Made by a program: the position numbers and the translations under genes | Part shown: one piece after another, positions 34,280 to 44,514 of the stretch | How the letters are laid out: every line of letters starts with the position of its first letter | How positions within the stretch are numbered: position 1 is the first letter of the stretch | Assembly (NCBI RefSeq): GCF_041320275.1 | Contig: NZ_CP162023.1 | Location: forward strand, 186,001-250,000 | Reading direction: 5' to 3' | Origin: Mumia sp. Pv4-285 | Lineage (GTDB): Bacteria > Actinomycetota > Actinomycetes > Propionibacteriales > Nocardioidaceae | Length of the DNA stretch: 64,000 nt | The notes under the pieces: model-generated | The model's database searches: none | What the model saw: the letters and a program-made list of their open reading frames with translations, nothing else | Told to the model about the DNA's origin: nothing

Positions 34280-35802
34280 CCACCCCGGGCCGGCCCGCCG
34301 ACGGGCATCCGCGGCGGTGGGTCATCCTGCTCGTGCTGTGCGCGAGCCTGCTGCTGATCGCGCTCGACACCCTCGTCCTCAACCTCGCCCTCCCGATGAT
34401 CCAGACCGATCTCGCAGCCACGAGCACCGAGCTGCAGTGGATCGTCGACGCGTACGCGGTCACGTTCGGGGCGCTGCTGCTCCCGGCCGGCAACCTCGCC
34501 GACCGCTACGGACGCAAGCGGATGCTGATCGTCGGGATGCTGGTCTTCCTGGCCTTCTCGATCGCGGCAGCGTACGCGAGCGACGCTGGCACCCTCATCG
34601 CCGCGCGGGGCGCGATGGGCGTAGGCGCGGCGCTGATCATGCCGTCGACCCTCGCCATCATCAAGCACACGTTCCCGCCCGGCGAGCAGGCCCGGGCGAT
34701 CGGCATCTGGGCGGGGACGGCCGCTCTCGGCATCCCGCTCGGCCCGATCCTCGGAGGCGTGCTGCTCGAGCGGTTCTGGTGGGGATCGGTCTTCCTCGTC
34801 AACGTGCCGATCGTCGTCGTCGCTGTCGTGGCCGGGCTCTTCCTCGTCCCCGAGTCGAAGAGTCCCCGACCGACACCGTTCGACGCACCCGGCGCAGCGC
34901 TCGCGGCGGTGGGCTTCGGTGGCCTCGTGTTCGGGATCGTCGAGGCGTCCCGCCACGGGTGGACCGATCCGATCACCCTCGGATCGATCGCTGCAGCCGT
35001 CGCCGTGCTCGTCGCGTTCGTCGCCTGGGAACGCCGTACGACCCATCCGTTGCTGCCGCCCGAGCTGGTGCGCGAGAGGCAGTTCAGCGGGGCGGCCGTG
35101 GTCGTCGTCGCGGTCGCCTTCGGCTTGTACGGCACGCTGTTCGTACTGACCCAGCTCCTGCAGGTGGTCCAGGGCCGCGAGCCGGTCGACGCCGGGCTGC
35201 AGCTGCTCCCGATCGCCACCCTGGTCGTCGCGGCGCCGCTCGGTGCGAGGCTGGTGGAGCGAGTCGGGCTCCGCGCGACGGTGTCCGCCGGGCTCGTGGT
35301 GATCACGACCGCTCTGGTCGTCACGGCCGGTGCGACCGCCGCCTCGGGGCTGCCGGTCCTCGGCGGCGTCGCTCTCCTCGGCTTCGGCATGGGGCTCGCG
35401 ATGCCTTCCGCCGCGAACGCGATGCTCGCCGTCGCACCCATCGGGAGGTCCGGCGCCGCGGCCGCCGTCACCGACACGGCGATGCAGATCGGCGGGTCGC
35501 TCGGGATCGCCGTCCTCGGCAGCATGCTCACGACGTCGTACCGCGGCGGTCTCCCCGAAGGCGTCACACCCGCTGCCCAGGACTCGGTCGGGGTGGCGCA
35601 CACCGTCGCCGCCGACTTCGGCGCGACCCCTGCAGCAGGGCAGCTGGTGTCGGCAGCGAACACCGCGTTCGTCGGCGCTCTCGGCGACGCGCTGCTCGCT
35701 GGCGCTGTCGTCACGGGCCTCGGTGCGGTCGTCGCTTGGGTCGTGCTGCCGGCCAGAGCCCGGTCCTCGGCACCGCGCCGGGCCACGGTCGTACGGCAGT
35801 GA
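34276..35802 (+). CDS. MFS transporter, EmrB/QacA (DHA2) type
   Basis: A 508-residue transporter with 14 predicted helices. Features: LDTLVLNLALPMIQTDL in helix 1, WIVDAYAVTFGALLLPAGNLADRYGRKR (motif A), and GPILGGVLLERFWWGSVFLVNVPI, the EmrB/QacA hallmark of helices 5-6. It starts inside the stop of the NmrA-like gene (ATGA overlap), so the two are co-translated. Under the divergent AraC regulator this forms a likely inducible efflux cassette. Confidence 0.92.
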   Translation: MTTPGRPADGHPRRWVILLVLCASLLLIALDTLVLNLALPMIQTDLAATSTELQWIVDAYAVTFGALLLPAGNLADRYGRKRMLIVGMLVFLAFSIAAAYASDAGTLIAARGAMGVGAALIMPSTLAIIKHTFPPGEQARAIGIWAGTAALGIPLGPILGGVLLERFWWGSVFLVNVPIVVVAVVAGLFLVPESKSPRPTPFDAPGAALAAVGFGGLVFGIVEASRHGWTDPITLGSIAAAVAVLVAFVAWERRTTHPLLPPELVRERQFSGAAVVVVAVAFGLYGTLFVLTQLLQVVQGREPVDAGLQLLPIATLVVAAPLGARLVERVGLRATVSAGLVVITTALVVTAGATAASGLPVLGGVALLGFGMGLAMPSAANAMLAVAPIGRSGAAAAVTDTAMQIGGSLGIAVLGSMLTTSYRGGLPEGVTPAAQDSVGVAHTVAADFGATPAAGQLVSAANTAFVGALGDALLAGAVVTGLGAVVAWVVLPARARSSAPRRATVVRQ

Positions 35803-35866
35803 GCGACGTCTGCAACCACGAAGCGACGGTGAGAAGCTGCGCTCCGTGGTCGTCAACGTCGCTCAG

Positions 35867-36015
35867 TGGTCTCGATCGCTTCGCGCCTCGACCAGCGGGG
35901 GAAGAACGGCTCGACCAGCGGGGGAAACGGCTCGACCAGCGGGGGAAGAACGGCTCGACCAGCGGGGGAAGAACGGCTCGACCAGAGGGTGGGGCGACTC
36001 GAGCAGCGAGTGCTG
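35867..36015. repeat. dispersed repeat followed by five tandem half-units
   Basis: One full 28-bp unit (35868-35895), then CTCGACCAGCGGGGGAAG-type units repeated five times with 21-23 nt spacing, the last degenerate. No unique spacers, so not CRISPR. It lies between the MFS gene and the giant FN3 gene and partly explains the 320-nt gap. Confidence 0.75.
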
Positions 36016-36039
36016 CGCGCCTCGACCGGGCAACGGTAG

Positions 36040-36063
36040 ATGAATATTCACGTTCCTGAGACA
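36040..36063 (+). promoter_or_regulatory. motif shared by both PA14-FN3 genes (copy 1)
   Basis: TGAATATT, a 3-nt spacer, GTTC, one nucleotide, TGAGACAC. The same arrangement occurs at 46666-46690 upstream of the paralogous gene, in both cases about 60-66 nt before the start codon. The surrounding sequences differ, so this is probably a conserved promoter element or operator. Confidence 0.55.
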
Positions 36064-36122
36064 CGGGATGGAAGCGCTTCATAGTCTCGCGTCATCCCTC
36101 CGGCCCAGTCTCGGGAGCAGTC

Positions 36123-39100
36123 TTGAACAACGTCGTTCGTTCGCCCCGCCCGCTTGCCCTCCTCGTCGCCTTCGTGCTCATCGCCAGCACGCTCGCACTC
36201 GCCCCCGGACTGGCCGACCCGGCCTCCGCAGCGCCGACCGCGACCAAGTGCGCCAAGTCCGGCCGCTGGCTCGCGCAGTACTACAAGGGCACCGCCTTCA
36301 AGGGCCGCCCCGTCGTCACCCGCTGCGAGAAGCGTGTCGCCGCCTCGTACCCGGCCAAGCGCAAGCCGTTCTCCGTGCGCTGGTCCACGACGCGCACGCT
36401 GAAGGGCTCGTACGAGGTTCGCGCCCGCGCCGTCGGCAAGGCCACCTTGCGGATCGACGGCCGCACGGTTGCCACGACGACGAACGGCCGGTACGCCGCC
36501 GGCGTGCGCAAGCTCCGCAAGGGCAAGCACACGATCGAGGTTCGCTACGTCAAGAGGTCCGGCGCCGGTTCCGTCGCTGCCGAGTACGTGAAGGCTCCCG
36601 ACCGCAAGGCGCCCGCCACGCCGACCTCCGTACGACCGGTGGCCGGCGATCGTGCCGTGGCCCTGACCTGGAGGGCTTCCTCGTCCCTCGACCTACGGGG
36701 CTACCGGGTCTACCGCAACGGCCGCCTGATCCGCGAGGTCAGCACGCCGCGCTTCACCGACACCCGACTGACCAACGGCACGGCCTACACGTATGCGATC
36801 AGCGCGGTCGACCACCGCGGCAACGCCTCGCGCCTCAGCGGTGCGGTGCGCGCCATCCCCCGCGACCGGGTCGCCCCCAGGACCCCCGCCGGGTTCGTCG
36901 CCGACGCCGGTGACGGCAAGGTCACGCTGACGTGGAAGAAGAACGCCGAGTCTGACCTCGCCGGCTACGTGCTGCGCCGCACCGGCGGCGGCACCGCAAA
37001 GAGCTGGAGCCTCGCCAAGACCACGACGACATCGACCGACTCGAGCGCGGTCAACGGCACGACGTACGTGTACTCCCTCGTGGCCCGCGACACGTCGGGC
37101 AACTCCTCGTCGCCGGCGCTGCAGGGCGCGACGCCGATCGACAAGAGCGCGCCGGCCACGCCGACGGGTCTGACAGCCTTCGGTGGCGACGGCGAGGTCG
37201 CACTGAGCTGGACGAAGAACACCGAGCCCGACCTCGACGGCTACGTCATCACCCGGACGCGCGCGGACGGCACGGGCGTGGTGGTGGAGATCGAGGCCGG
37301 CGTGGACGCCACCACGCTCACCGACACGAGCGCGGAGAATGACGTCGCCTACCTCTACACGATCCGTGCGGTCGACGGACGCGGCAACGCCTCGGCTGAC
37401 TCCATGCCCGTCCCGGCGACACCGAAGGCCGACGTCCCGGACGACACGACCCCACCCGCAGCTCCGAAGGGTCTTGCCGCCGAGGCCGGCGACGGCGAGG
37501 TCGCGCTGAGCTGGGACGCGAACGGTGAGCCCGATCTCGACGGCTACACGGTCTACCGCAAGAGCGGCGCCGGGAGCTACATCGCGATCGGCGAGGTCGC
37601 CGGCGGCACCGCCGCGTACACCGACGAGGACGCCGAGAACGACACGCTCTACACGTACGCGGTCGCCGCGTTCGACGAGAGCGGCAACACCTCGGAGTTC
37701 AGCAACGAGGCCACGGCCACACCCACCGACACCTCCCCGCCGGCCACGCCGGCGACCCCCACGGCGGTCGCCGGTGACGAGCAGGTCGCCCTGACGTGGA
37801 CCGCGAACACCGAGAGCGATCTCGGCGGCTACCGCGTGTACCGCTCCGAGACGGCAAATGTGCCGACGACCGGTGACGGCATCGCGGGTGTGGTCCCGAC
37901 GGCGAGTTTCGCCGACGAGTCGGTCACGAACGGCACGACGTACTACTACGTCGTCGTCGCGGTGGACACCCACGGCAACCGGTCGGCGGCTTCGGGCAGC
38001 GCCTCGGCCACGCCGGTCGACACCACGCCGCCGGCCGCGCCGACGGGACTCACCGCCGCGGCGACCGAGCGCCAGATCGCGCTCGACTGGGCTGACAGCA
38101 CGGCGCCCGACCTCGACCACTACGCGGTCTACCGCTCCGGCGGCGCCGCGGGTCTCGCCGCCGAGGACACGCCGATCGCTGAGGTGGACGACTCCGAGTA
38201 CGTCGACACGACCGTCGAGCCCGGCACGGCGTACGCGTACTGGGTGGTCGCCGTCGACGCTGCCGGCAACCCGTCTGCTGCGTCCGAGACGGTCGACGTC
38301 ACGAGCGTCGAGCCCGCGCCCGAGCCGGTCCACCAGAAGTTCGTGTTCCAGTCCGCGTCCGGCCCGGGAGTCTCGGGCTACACGAAGCAGACCGGCACCG
38401 CCTGGAGCGACGCGGCAGGCAACGGCTTCGTCCGCCAGGACAGCCTGAGTGCTGCCACGCACGTGCCGCTCGACATGACGACCAACACGCGTTTCCGCAC
38501 GCGGCCGTCGCCCGTCACTGCGCTGCAGAACAGCCTCGTCCACCTGCAGTACGCCGACGCCACCCCGCCCCTCACCGCTGGACAGAACACCGTGCCGGGC
38601 GCCTTCGAGATCGCCGTCCCCGACGGCTGGTACGCCGTGAAGGTCTCGGTCGGCGACCAGGGCGGGGCCAACGGCTGGGACAGCACCCACGTCGTGAACG
38701 TCGAGGGTGAGAAGGCGATCGACGCCTTCAAGAGCTCGGCGGCGAAGGAGTACGAGACGGGTACGGCGACCGTCGAGGTCATCGACGGACGGCTCACCGT
38801 CGACGCGCTCGGCGGCACCAACACCAAGATCAACTACGTCGAGGTCGACAGCACCGACGAGCCCGAGCCGCCGGTCGACGTGGACGAGAAGTACGTCTTC
38901 ACCACGGCTGCGGACAACGCGGTCCCGACCGGCTGGACCAAGAACGACGGGTCCGCGTGGACGAGCGGGTCGGGCATCGGCTGGGTGACCCAGGCGAGCC
39001 TTGCGACGGCGACGCACGAGCCGGTCGACCTCACGAAGAACACCCGCGCCCGGGCCCGTACGGCTCCCGTCACGGCACTCCAGAACCGGCTTATCCACAT

Positions 39101-42100
39101 GCAGTACGGGGACGTGCCCAACGGGACGGACGCCAACGGCAACAAGACTGCGGGCGCCTTCGAGCGGGCGGTGCCGGACGGCTGGTACTCGGTCACCGTC
39201 AGCGTCGGCGACCAGATGGGCGCCACCGCGTACGACAGCCTGCACACGATCCGCGCCGAGGGCGTCACGATCGTCGGCGGCTTCCAGGCGACCGCGGCCA
39301 AGGAGTACGAGGTCGCGACCGGTGTGGTCCACGTGACCGACGGTCGCCTCACCATCGATGCCATCGGCGGCACGAACACCAAGATGAACCACCTGTCGAT
39401 CGTCACCACCGAAGCGCCGAGCGAGCCCGACGTGCACCGTGCGGTCCGCTTCGCCGACGAGGCCAGCGCCCCGCCGGCCGGCTACCTCAAGGACTTCGGT
39501 GAGGCGTACGGTCTGCGGACCGGGGCCGGCCAGGGCACCGGGCTCGCGTACGGGTGGCTGCGCCTCGGCACGGTCGACCCGCTGAGCATCGTCGGCAACG
39601 GACGCAACCGCCTCGACGGCAGCGCGGGCTCGGCACCCGCCGGGACACCCCTGCTGCGAGCCGGCACGATCCACATGCAGCTGCCGGACAACGCGAGCCA
39701 GGGCGTGAAGATCCCGGCCTACTGGGAGATGGCGGTGCCCAGCGGGTCGTACCGTGTCGAGGTCTCCGTCGGCGACGCCGGTACCGCGATCGACTCCGTG
39801 CACTGGCTGAACCTCGAGGACCAGAACGCGATCGCCGGGTACGTCCCGACGGGCGCTGCAGGATCTGCGACGAAGCACGCGACTGCGACCCGTACGGTCA
39901 ACGTCACCGACGGCCGGCTCACCATCACCCCGACGGGCGGCACGAACACCAAGATCAACTGGGTGACGCTCGACAGCGTCGCTGGTGCGTCGCTGCGGCC
40001 GTCGGTGCGCAAGTCGACACCGGCCAACCTCGCCACCGGCGTCTCGCCGACCGGCAGCGTCGTCAGCGACCTGAACCTCGTCGGCGGCGGTGTCGCACCG
40101 GCGTCGCTGCACGGCGGCACCGTTCGTCTGGTGAAGGTCTCCGACGGCAGCGCGGTCGACGGCAGCGCTCTGACGAGTGGCGGCGCGGACACGATCAACT
40201 TCTCGCCCACCGCGTCGCTCGCCGACAGCACGGCGTACCGGCTCGAGATCACCGACGGCGTGAAGGACGTCGACGGTCGCGCGTTCCTCCCGTACTCGAT
40301 GGTCTTCACCACCGGCACGGGCACGACGCCTGCTGGTCCGATCGCGTTCGCCAAGAGCGACTCCGGTGCACCGGCCGGCGGGATGTACACGTCGGTCGTC
40401 AAGGGACCGGACGGCAAGATGTACGCCGGCTCCATCACCGGTGAGATCTATCGCTTCGACATCCAGGCCGACGGCACGCTCGCCAACCGGCAGACGATCA
40501 ACAGCGTCAAGAACTACTCGAACGGCGCAGCCAGCGGCGACACCTACAACAAGGGCACGCGCACGGTCATCGGCCTCGCGTTCGACCCGGCGTCGACCGC
40601 GAACAACCTGATCCTGTGGATCAGCGACAACGCGCCGTACCTGGGGACGAGCAACGTGCCCGACTCGAGCGGGCGCATCGCGAAGCTGACCGGCGCGAAC
40701 CTGGAGAACTACCAGGCGATCGTCTCCGGCCTCCCGCGTTCGGTGAAGGACCACGAGGCCAACTCGGTCGCGTTCGGGCCCGACGGCGCGCTGTACCTCA
40801 ACGTCGGTGCGAACAACGCGATGGGTGCCCCCGACGGAGCGTGGGCCAACCGCGAGGAGCGGCTGCTCTCCGCGGCGGTCCTGCGGCTCGACCCGGCCAA
40901 GCTGCCGACCGCCGCGCAGCTTCCGGTGAACGTGCGGACCGGCGACGCCGGCCCGTACAACCCGTTCGCGACCGACGCCCCGCTGGCGCCGTACGCGACG
41001 GGCGTCCGCAACGCGTACGACCTGGTGTGGCACAGCAACGGACACCTCTACGTGCCGACGAACGGGTCCGCTGCGGGCGGCAACGTCCCCGCCGTCCCGG
41101 ACACGCTGCCCGCGGTCTGCGCGAACCGTCCCGACGGCGGCTACACGGGCCCGAAGGTCGCGGCGCAGACCAGCAACCCCGAGGAGACGGACTACGTCTT
41201 CGACATCAAGAAGGGGAAGTACTACGGGCACCCGAACCCGTCGCGCTGCGAGTACATCCTCAACAACGGCAACCCGACCGCCGCGAAGGACCCGTTCGAG
41301 AACTCGAAGTACCCGGTGGGGACGCAGTCCGACCCCAACTACGCGCTCTCCGACGTGTACGACGCAGGGCTGCACGCCAGCGCGAACGGCGTCATCGAGT
41401 ACAAGAGCAGCGCGTTCGGCGGTGCGCTCAAGGGCAAGCTGCTCTACGTCCGCTACAGCAGCGGCCGCGACATCGTCTCCTTCGACGTCGGCGCCGACGG
41501 CAAGCTGTCGAACCGCAAAGAGGCGCTGAGCGGCACGACCAACCTGCAGCAGCCGCTCGACCTCACCGAGGACGCGGCGACGGGCAACATCTACGTCACG
41601 CAGATGACCGACAACCCGGCGACGACGTCCATCGCGCTGCTCAAGCCGCAGGGCGGCAACGGCGGTCCGGGAGCGGAGGTCTCGCCGCGGGTCGTCCTCA
41701 GCGGGCCGGTCAACGTCACGTCGCCCGCCGCGACGGCGAAGGTGACCAACACCGGGTCGCAGACACTGACGATCCCCGCCGGCGGCCTCGCGCTCACCGG
41801 CTCCGACGCGACGGCGTTCATGGTCACCACGCCCAACACCGCGCCCATCACGGTCGCGCCGGGCGGGTCGACGACGATCGCCGTCACGTTCCGTCCCACG
41901 TCGGTCGGCGTGAAGTCGGCCTCGCTTCAGATCACGACCGACGCCGGCGCGCGGACCGTCGTGCTCCGCGGCCTGGCAGCGGCCGGGCTCGGCGGATCCA
42001 ACGAACCGTCGCTGCAACGCATCATGGACACGCTGCAGATCCCGATCAACGTCGGCGACACCGATCCGAGCAACGCGTCGATGCCGTCGACGCAGGGCCT

Positions 42101-44390
42101 GATCGGTGACGAGATCGCGGCGCAGCGCTTCCAGAAGGCCGCGTTCGACTCGCCGATCAGCATCACCCCGCTGGCGGCGTACGGACCGCAGAACAACGAT
42201 CCGGCTGTGCACGTCGGCTGGTACGACGCCGGGCAGCCGGCGAGCCTCCACGCGCAGTTCTCGATCAAGGCGTCCGAGGCGCAGGGGCTGATGCTCAACC
42301 CGACCGGATCGACGACCAACATCGACCCGGGCGAGGAGAACGTCTTCGGGTTCTACTCCGAGTGGCCGTACTTCAGCGGACGCAAGGCCTACACCGAGGA
42401 CGCCCTCAACACGTGGGACGCAGCACTCCCGCACCACCTCCGCGTCTATCCGTACAAGAACGCCGACGGGTCCGTCGAGCCGAACGCGTACGTGGTCGCG
42501 ACCGAGGAGGTGCCGGGCTCGCCGTTCGACAGCCAGGACATCGTGCTGCTGGTCCGCAACGTCAAGCCGTACGTCCCCGCCGAGGCGGAGGGCGCGGTGC
42601 TCAGGGCCGTGAACGCCGACCCGGTGCCGTTCGAGGACCAGATCGCGTTCAACCGGATCCAGGCCCCCTTCGACGGGAGCCAGAAGGTCGCCGACACCGG
42701 CACCGTACGGATCAGCAACCCGGGGACCGCGCCGCTGCAGGTGACCGGGCTCCCCGTCACAGGCCAGTTCGAGCTGGTGAACGCGCCGTCGCTGCCGTTG
42801 ACGGTCGCACCCGGTGCGACGCGAGACCTGACCGTGAAGTTCGTCGCGCAGTCGACCAAGGTCCACACCGGCACGCTCACCGTGCAGTCCAACGCCGAGA
42901 CCAATCCCGTGCAGGTGATCCAGCTCGGTGGCCTCTGGCAGTCGCAGAGCGAGGGTGGTCAGGAGCCGAACCTGTCGCAGATCGCGAAGGCGTTCGGCAT
43001 CGGCAGCAACATCCCGAACGGGTTCTCCAGCAAGGGTGAGTTCGCGCCCATCGGCGACGAGGTCCTCTCCCCGTACTGGTCGCGCATCGACACCACCAAG
43101 CCGGTGGCCGTACGGCAGCTCGCCGGGTTCCACACCTACCCGAACGGCGCCTCGCTGCGGTGGCAGAACAAGACTGGTTCCCTGGGGAATCTGTTCGGGA
43201 TGGGCGGGCAGTACGCGCAGTCGCTGCTGCCTCGCAACTCGAACAACGTCGGTGCCGCACCGGCTGCGGGCTCGTTCACTCCGGGGACTTCCTTCGGCTT
43301 CGCCGTCGACGGCGAGCACGGTGATCGCACCAAGAACAACGAACAGGTCGACATCGAGAACGGGTGCGTCGCCCCCTGCGGCCAGCACGTTCGCCTGTGG
43401 CCGGTCAAGGACCGTACAGGGGCCCTGGTCCCAGGCACGTACGTGCTCTCGATGGACTACGCGGGGATCAATTACGACTACCAGGACAACGTCTACCTCG
43501 TCAGCAACATCCGGCCCGAGGTCATCACCGCGCCGCAGGTGGTCGCGACCCCCGGCAACAACAAGGTGACGCTCTCGTGGGGACGCAACCCGTACGACGT
43601 GGGTGTCGGCTACCGGGTGTGGCGCGGGACGACCGCCAACTTCACCGTCAACGACGCTTCGCTGATCAGCGGGCCGACCTCGACCGCTCCGATCTCGGCG
43701 ACGACGTTCACCGACAACGCTGCGGTGAACGGGACGACGTACTACTACGTGGTGCGCGCCGTCTACCAGGGCCTCGGCAACTCCGAAAACGGCACCGCCT
43801 CGGCGACCCCGACAGCGGCTGCGCAGACGGTCGACGTCAAGGTCGACTTCGGCAACGAGGCCGCGACGCTCCCGTCGGGCTACCTGAAGGACTTCGGTCA
43901 GGCCTTCGGTGCTCGCACGCGTCCTGACCAGGGCACCGGGCTGACGTACGGCTGGCTCGGTGAGAGCACGTTGCAAGCGCTCGACCTCTCCGTCGGCGGC
44001 ACGACGGGCCCCGGGAACGGGCGTTGGCGCAAGTCGGTGCAGCCTGACCTCCGGCTCGACACGTTCATGCACATGCAGGCCGACGACGTGCCGAACTTCA
44101 ACGGGACCCCGTTGCCGGGACGCTGGGAGCTCGCGGTGCCGAACGGCACGTACGCCGTCACCGTGGCCGTTGGCGATCCCAACGTGGGCTCCGACCCGGA
44201 GATCCACACGCTCAACGTCGAGGGGAGGAAGGCGATCGACGCGTTCGCACCGACCGGCGCGGCGGGCAGCGCGACGCGGCACAGGACGGCGACCGTCCAG
44301 GTCACGGTGAACGACGGTCGGCTGACGGTGGACGCACTCGGGGGCACGAACACGAAGATCGACTACGTGGACGTCGCCAGCGTCGGCTGA
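36123..44390 (+). CDS. giant secreted PA14 / FN3 / malectin-like / beta-propeller protein
   Basis: A 2755-residue exported protein. Signal peptide to about 38, then a PA14-like domain (about 40-160: GRWLAQYYKG, FSVRW, ATLRIDGRTV, HTIEVRYV). Six fibronectin-III repeats (about 162-732) precede three malectin-like domains (about 738-910, 920-1097, 1103-1287; each ends GGTNTKIN or similar). Next come an SbsA/Big_5-like Ig domain (about 1293-1400), a glucose/sorbosone-dehydrogenase-like propeller (about 1403-1840) and two choice-of-anchor-D domains alternating with a duplicated unknown domain (about 1847-2460). A seventh FN3 and a fourth malectin-like domain close it. TTG start with GGGAG 6 nt upstream. 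No sortase signal. Inferred role: extracellular carbohydrate binding or adhesion. Confidence 0.87.
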   Translation: MNNVVRSPRPLALLVAFVLIASTLALAPGLADPASAAPTATKCAKSGRWLAQYYKGTAFKGRPVVTRCEKRVAASYPAKRKPFSVRWSTTRTLKGSYEVRARAVGKATLRIDGRTVATTTNGRYAAGVRKLRKGKHTIEVRYVKRSGAGSVAAEYVKAPDRKAPATPTSVRPVAGDRAVALTWRASSSLDLRGYRVYRNGRLIREVSTPRFTDTRLTNGTAYTYAISAVDHRGNASRLSGAVRAIPRDRVAPRTPAGFVADAGDGKVTLTWKKNAESDLAGYVLRRTGGGTAKSWSLAKTTTTSTDSSAVNGTTYVYSLVARDTSGNSSSPALQGATPIDKSAPATPTGLTAFGGDGEVALSWTKNTEPDLDGYVITRTRADGTGVVVEIEAGVDATTLTDTSAENDVAYLYTIRAVDGRGNASADSMPVPATPKADVPDDTTPPAAPKGLAAEAGDGEVALSWDANGEPDLDGYTVYRKSGAGSYIAIGEVAGGTAAYTDEDAENDTLYTYAVAAFDESGNTSEFSNEATATPTDTSPPATPATPTAVAGDEQVALTWTANTESDLGGYRVYRSETANVPTTGDGIAGVVPTASFADESVTNGTTYYYVVVAVDTHGNRSAASGSASATPVDTTPPAAPTGLTAAATERQIALDWADSTAPDLDHYAVYRSGGAAGLAAEDTPIAEVDDSEYVDTTVEPGTAYAYWVVAVDAAGNPSAASETVDVTSVEPAPEPVHQKFVFQSASGPGVSGYTKQTGTAWSDAAGNGFVRQDSLSAATHVPLDMTTNTRFRTRPSPVTALQNSLVHLQYADATPPLTAGQNTVPGAFEIAVPDGWYAVKVSVGDQGGANGWDSTHVVNVEGEKAIDAFKSSAAKEYETGTATVEVIDGRLTVDALGGTNTKINYVEVDSTDEPEPPVDVDEKYVFTTAADNAVPTGWTKNDGSAWTSGSGIGWVTQASLATATHEPVDLTKNTRARARTAPVTALQNRLIHMQYGDVPNGTDANGNKTAGAFERAVPDGWYSVTVSVGDQMGATAYDSLHTIRAEGVTIVGGFQATAAKEYEVATGVVHVTDGRLTIDAIGGTNTKMNHLSIVTTEAPSEPDVHRAVRFADEASAPPAGYLKDFGEAYGLRTGAGQGTGLAYGWLRLGTVDPLSIVGNGRNRLDGSAGSAPAGTPLLRAGTIHMQLPDNASQGVKIPAYWEMAVPSGSYRVEVSVGDAGTAIDSVHWLNLEDQNAIAGYVPTGAAGSATKHATATRTVNVTDGRLTITPTGGTNTKINWVTLDSVAGASLRPSVRKSTPANLATGVSPTGSVVSDLNLVGGGVAPASLHGGTVRLVKVSDGSAVDGSALTSGGADTINFSPTASLADSTAYRLEITDGVKDVDGRAFLPYSMVFTTGTGTTPAGPIAFAKSDSGAPAGGMYTSVVKGPDGKMYAGSITGEIYRFDIQADGTLANRQTINSVKNYSNGAASGDTYNKGTRTVIGLAFDPASTANNLILWISDNAPYLGTSNVPDSSGRIAKLTGANLENYQAIVSGLPRSVKDHEANSVAFGPDGALYLNVGANNAMGAPDGAWANREERLLSAAVLRLDPAKLPTAAQLPVNVRTGDAGPYNPFATDAPLAPYATGVRNAYDLVWHSNGHLYVPTNGSAAGGNVPAVPDTLPAVCANRPDGGYTGPKVAAQTSNPEETDYVFDIKKGKYYGHPNPSRCEYILNNGNPTAAKDPFENSKYPVGTQSDPNYALSDVYDAGLHASANGVIEYKSSAFGGALKGKLLYVRYSSGRDIVSFDVGADGKLSNRKEALSGTTNLQQPLDLTEDAATGNIYVTQMTDNPATTSIALLKPQGGNGGPGAEVSPRVVLSGPVNVTSPAATAKVTNTGSQTLTIPAGGLALTGSDATAFMVTTPNTAPITVAPGGSTTIAVTFRPTSVGVKSASLQITTDAGARTVVLRGLAAAGLGGSNEPSLQRIMDTLQIPINVGDTDPSNASMPSTQGLIGDEIAAQRFQKAAFDSPISITPLAAYGPQNNDPAVHVGWYDAGQPASLHAQFSIKASEAQGLMLNPTGSTTNIDPGEENVFGFYSEWPYFSGRKAYTEDALNTWDAALPHHLRVYPYKNADGSVEPNAYVVATEEVPGSPFDSQDIVLLVRNVKPYVPAEAEGAVLRAVNADPVPFEDQIAFNRIQAPFDGSQKVADTGTVRISNPGTAPLQVTGLPVTGQFELVNAPSLPLTVAPGATRDLTVKFVAQSTKVHTGTLTVQSNAETNPVQVIQLGGLWQSQSEGGQEPNLSQIAKAFGIGSNIPNGFSSKGEFAPIGDEVLSPYWSRIDTTKPVAVRQLAGFHTYPNGASLRWQNKTGSLGNLFGMGGQYAQSLLPRNSNNVGAAPAAGSFTPGTSFGFAVDGEHGDRTKNNEQVDIENGCVAPCGQHVRLWPVKDRTGALVPGTYVLSMDYAGINYDYQDNVYLVSNIRPEVITAPQVVATPGNNKVTLSWGRNPYDVGVGYRVWRGTTANFTVNDASLISGPTSTAPISATTFTDNAAVNGTTYYYVVRAVYQGLGNSENGTASATPTAAAQTVDVKVDFGNEAATLPSGYLKDFGQAFGARTRPDQGTGLTYGWLGESTLQALDLSVGGTTGPGNGRWRKSVQPDLRLDTFMHMQADDVPNFNGTPLPGRWELAVPNGTYAVTVAVGDPNVGSDPEIHTLNVEGRKAIDAFAPTGAAGSATRHRTATVQVTVNDGRLTVDALGGTNTKIDYVDVASVG

Positions 44391-44392
44391 TC

Positions 44393-44441
44393 GGTCTCGA
44401 TCGCTTCGCGCCTCGACCAGCGGGGTTGGGGCGCCTCGACC
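44393..44441. repeat. dispersed repeat, full unit plus half-unit
   Basis: A full unit at 44393-44420 (GGTCTCGATCGCTTCGCG then CCTCGACCAG), followed by a half-unit GCGCCTCGACC at about 44430. It begins three bases after the stop of the giant gene and precedes the terminator hairpin. Confidence 0.75.
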
Positions 44442-44460
44442 ATCGCAACTCTGGGCAGCA

Positions 44461-44496
44461 CGACGCCCCACCACCTGCGTGAGGGGCGGGGCGTCG
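44461..44496. terminator. bidirectional hairpin between giant FN3 gene and pckG
   Basis: CGACGCCCC (44461-44469) pairs with GGGGCGTCG (44488-44496), a perfect 9-bp stem between convergent genes. GC-rich without a U-tract, as is usual in actinobacteria. Confidence 0.6.
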
Positions 44497-44514
44497 CGCG
44501 GGGGTCGTTGGTGG

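Noticed and set aside
35868-36015. Possible CRISPR-like tandem array
   Set aside because: Units are 21-23 nt, nearly identical throughout, with no unique spacers and no cas genes. It is amplification of a dispersed repeat half-unit.
36693-44474. Very long antisense reading frame (about 2590 codons) opposite the giant FN3 gene
   Set aside because: It is an Arg/Val/Asp-rich shadow caused by high third-position GC in the real gene. It has no domain pattern or ribosome-binding site. The same applies to long antisense frames at 46630-49845, 1619-4171 and 53556-55397.
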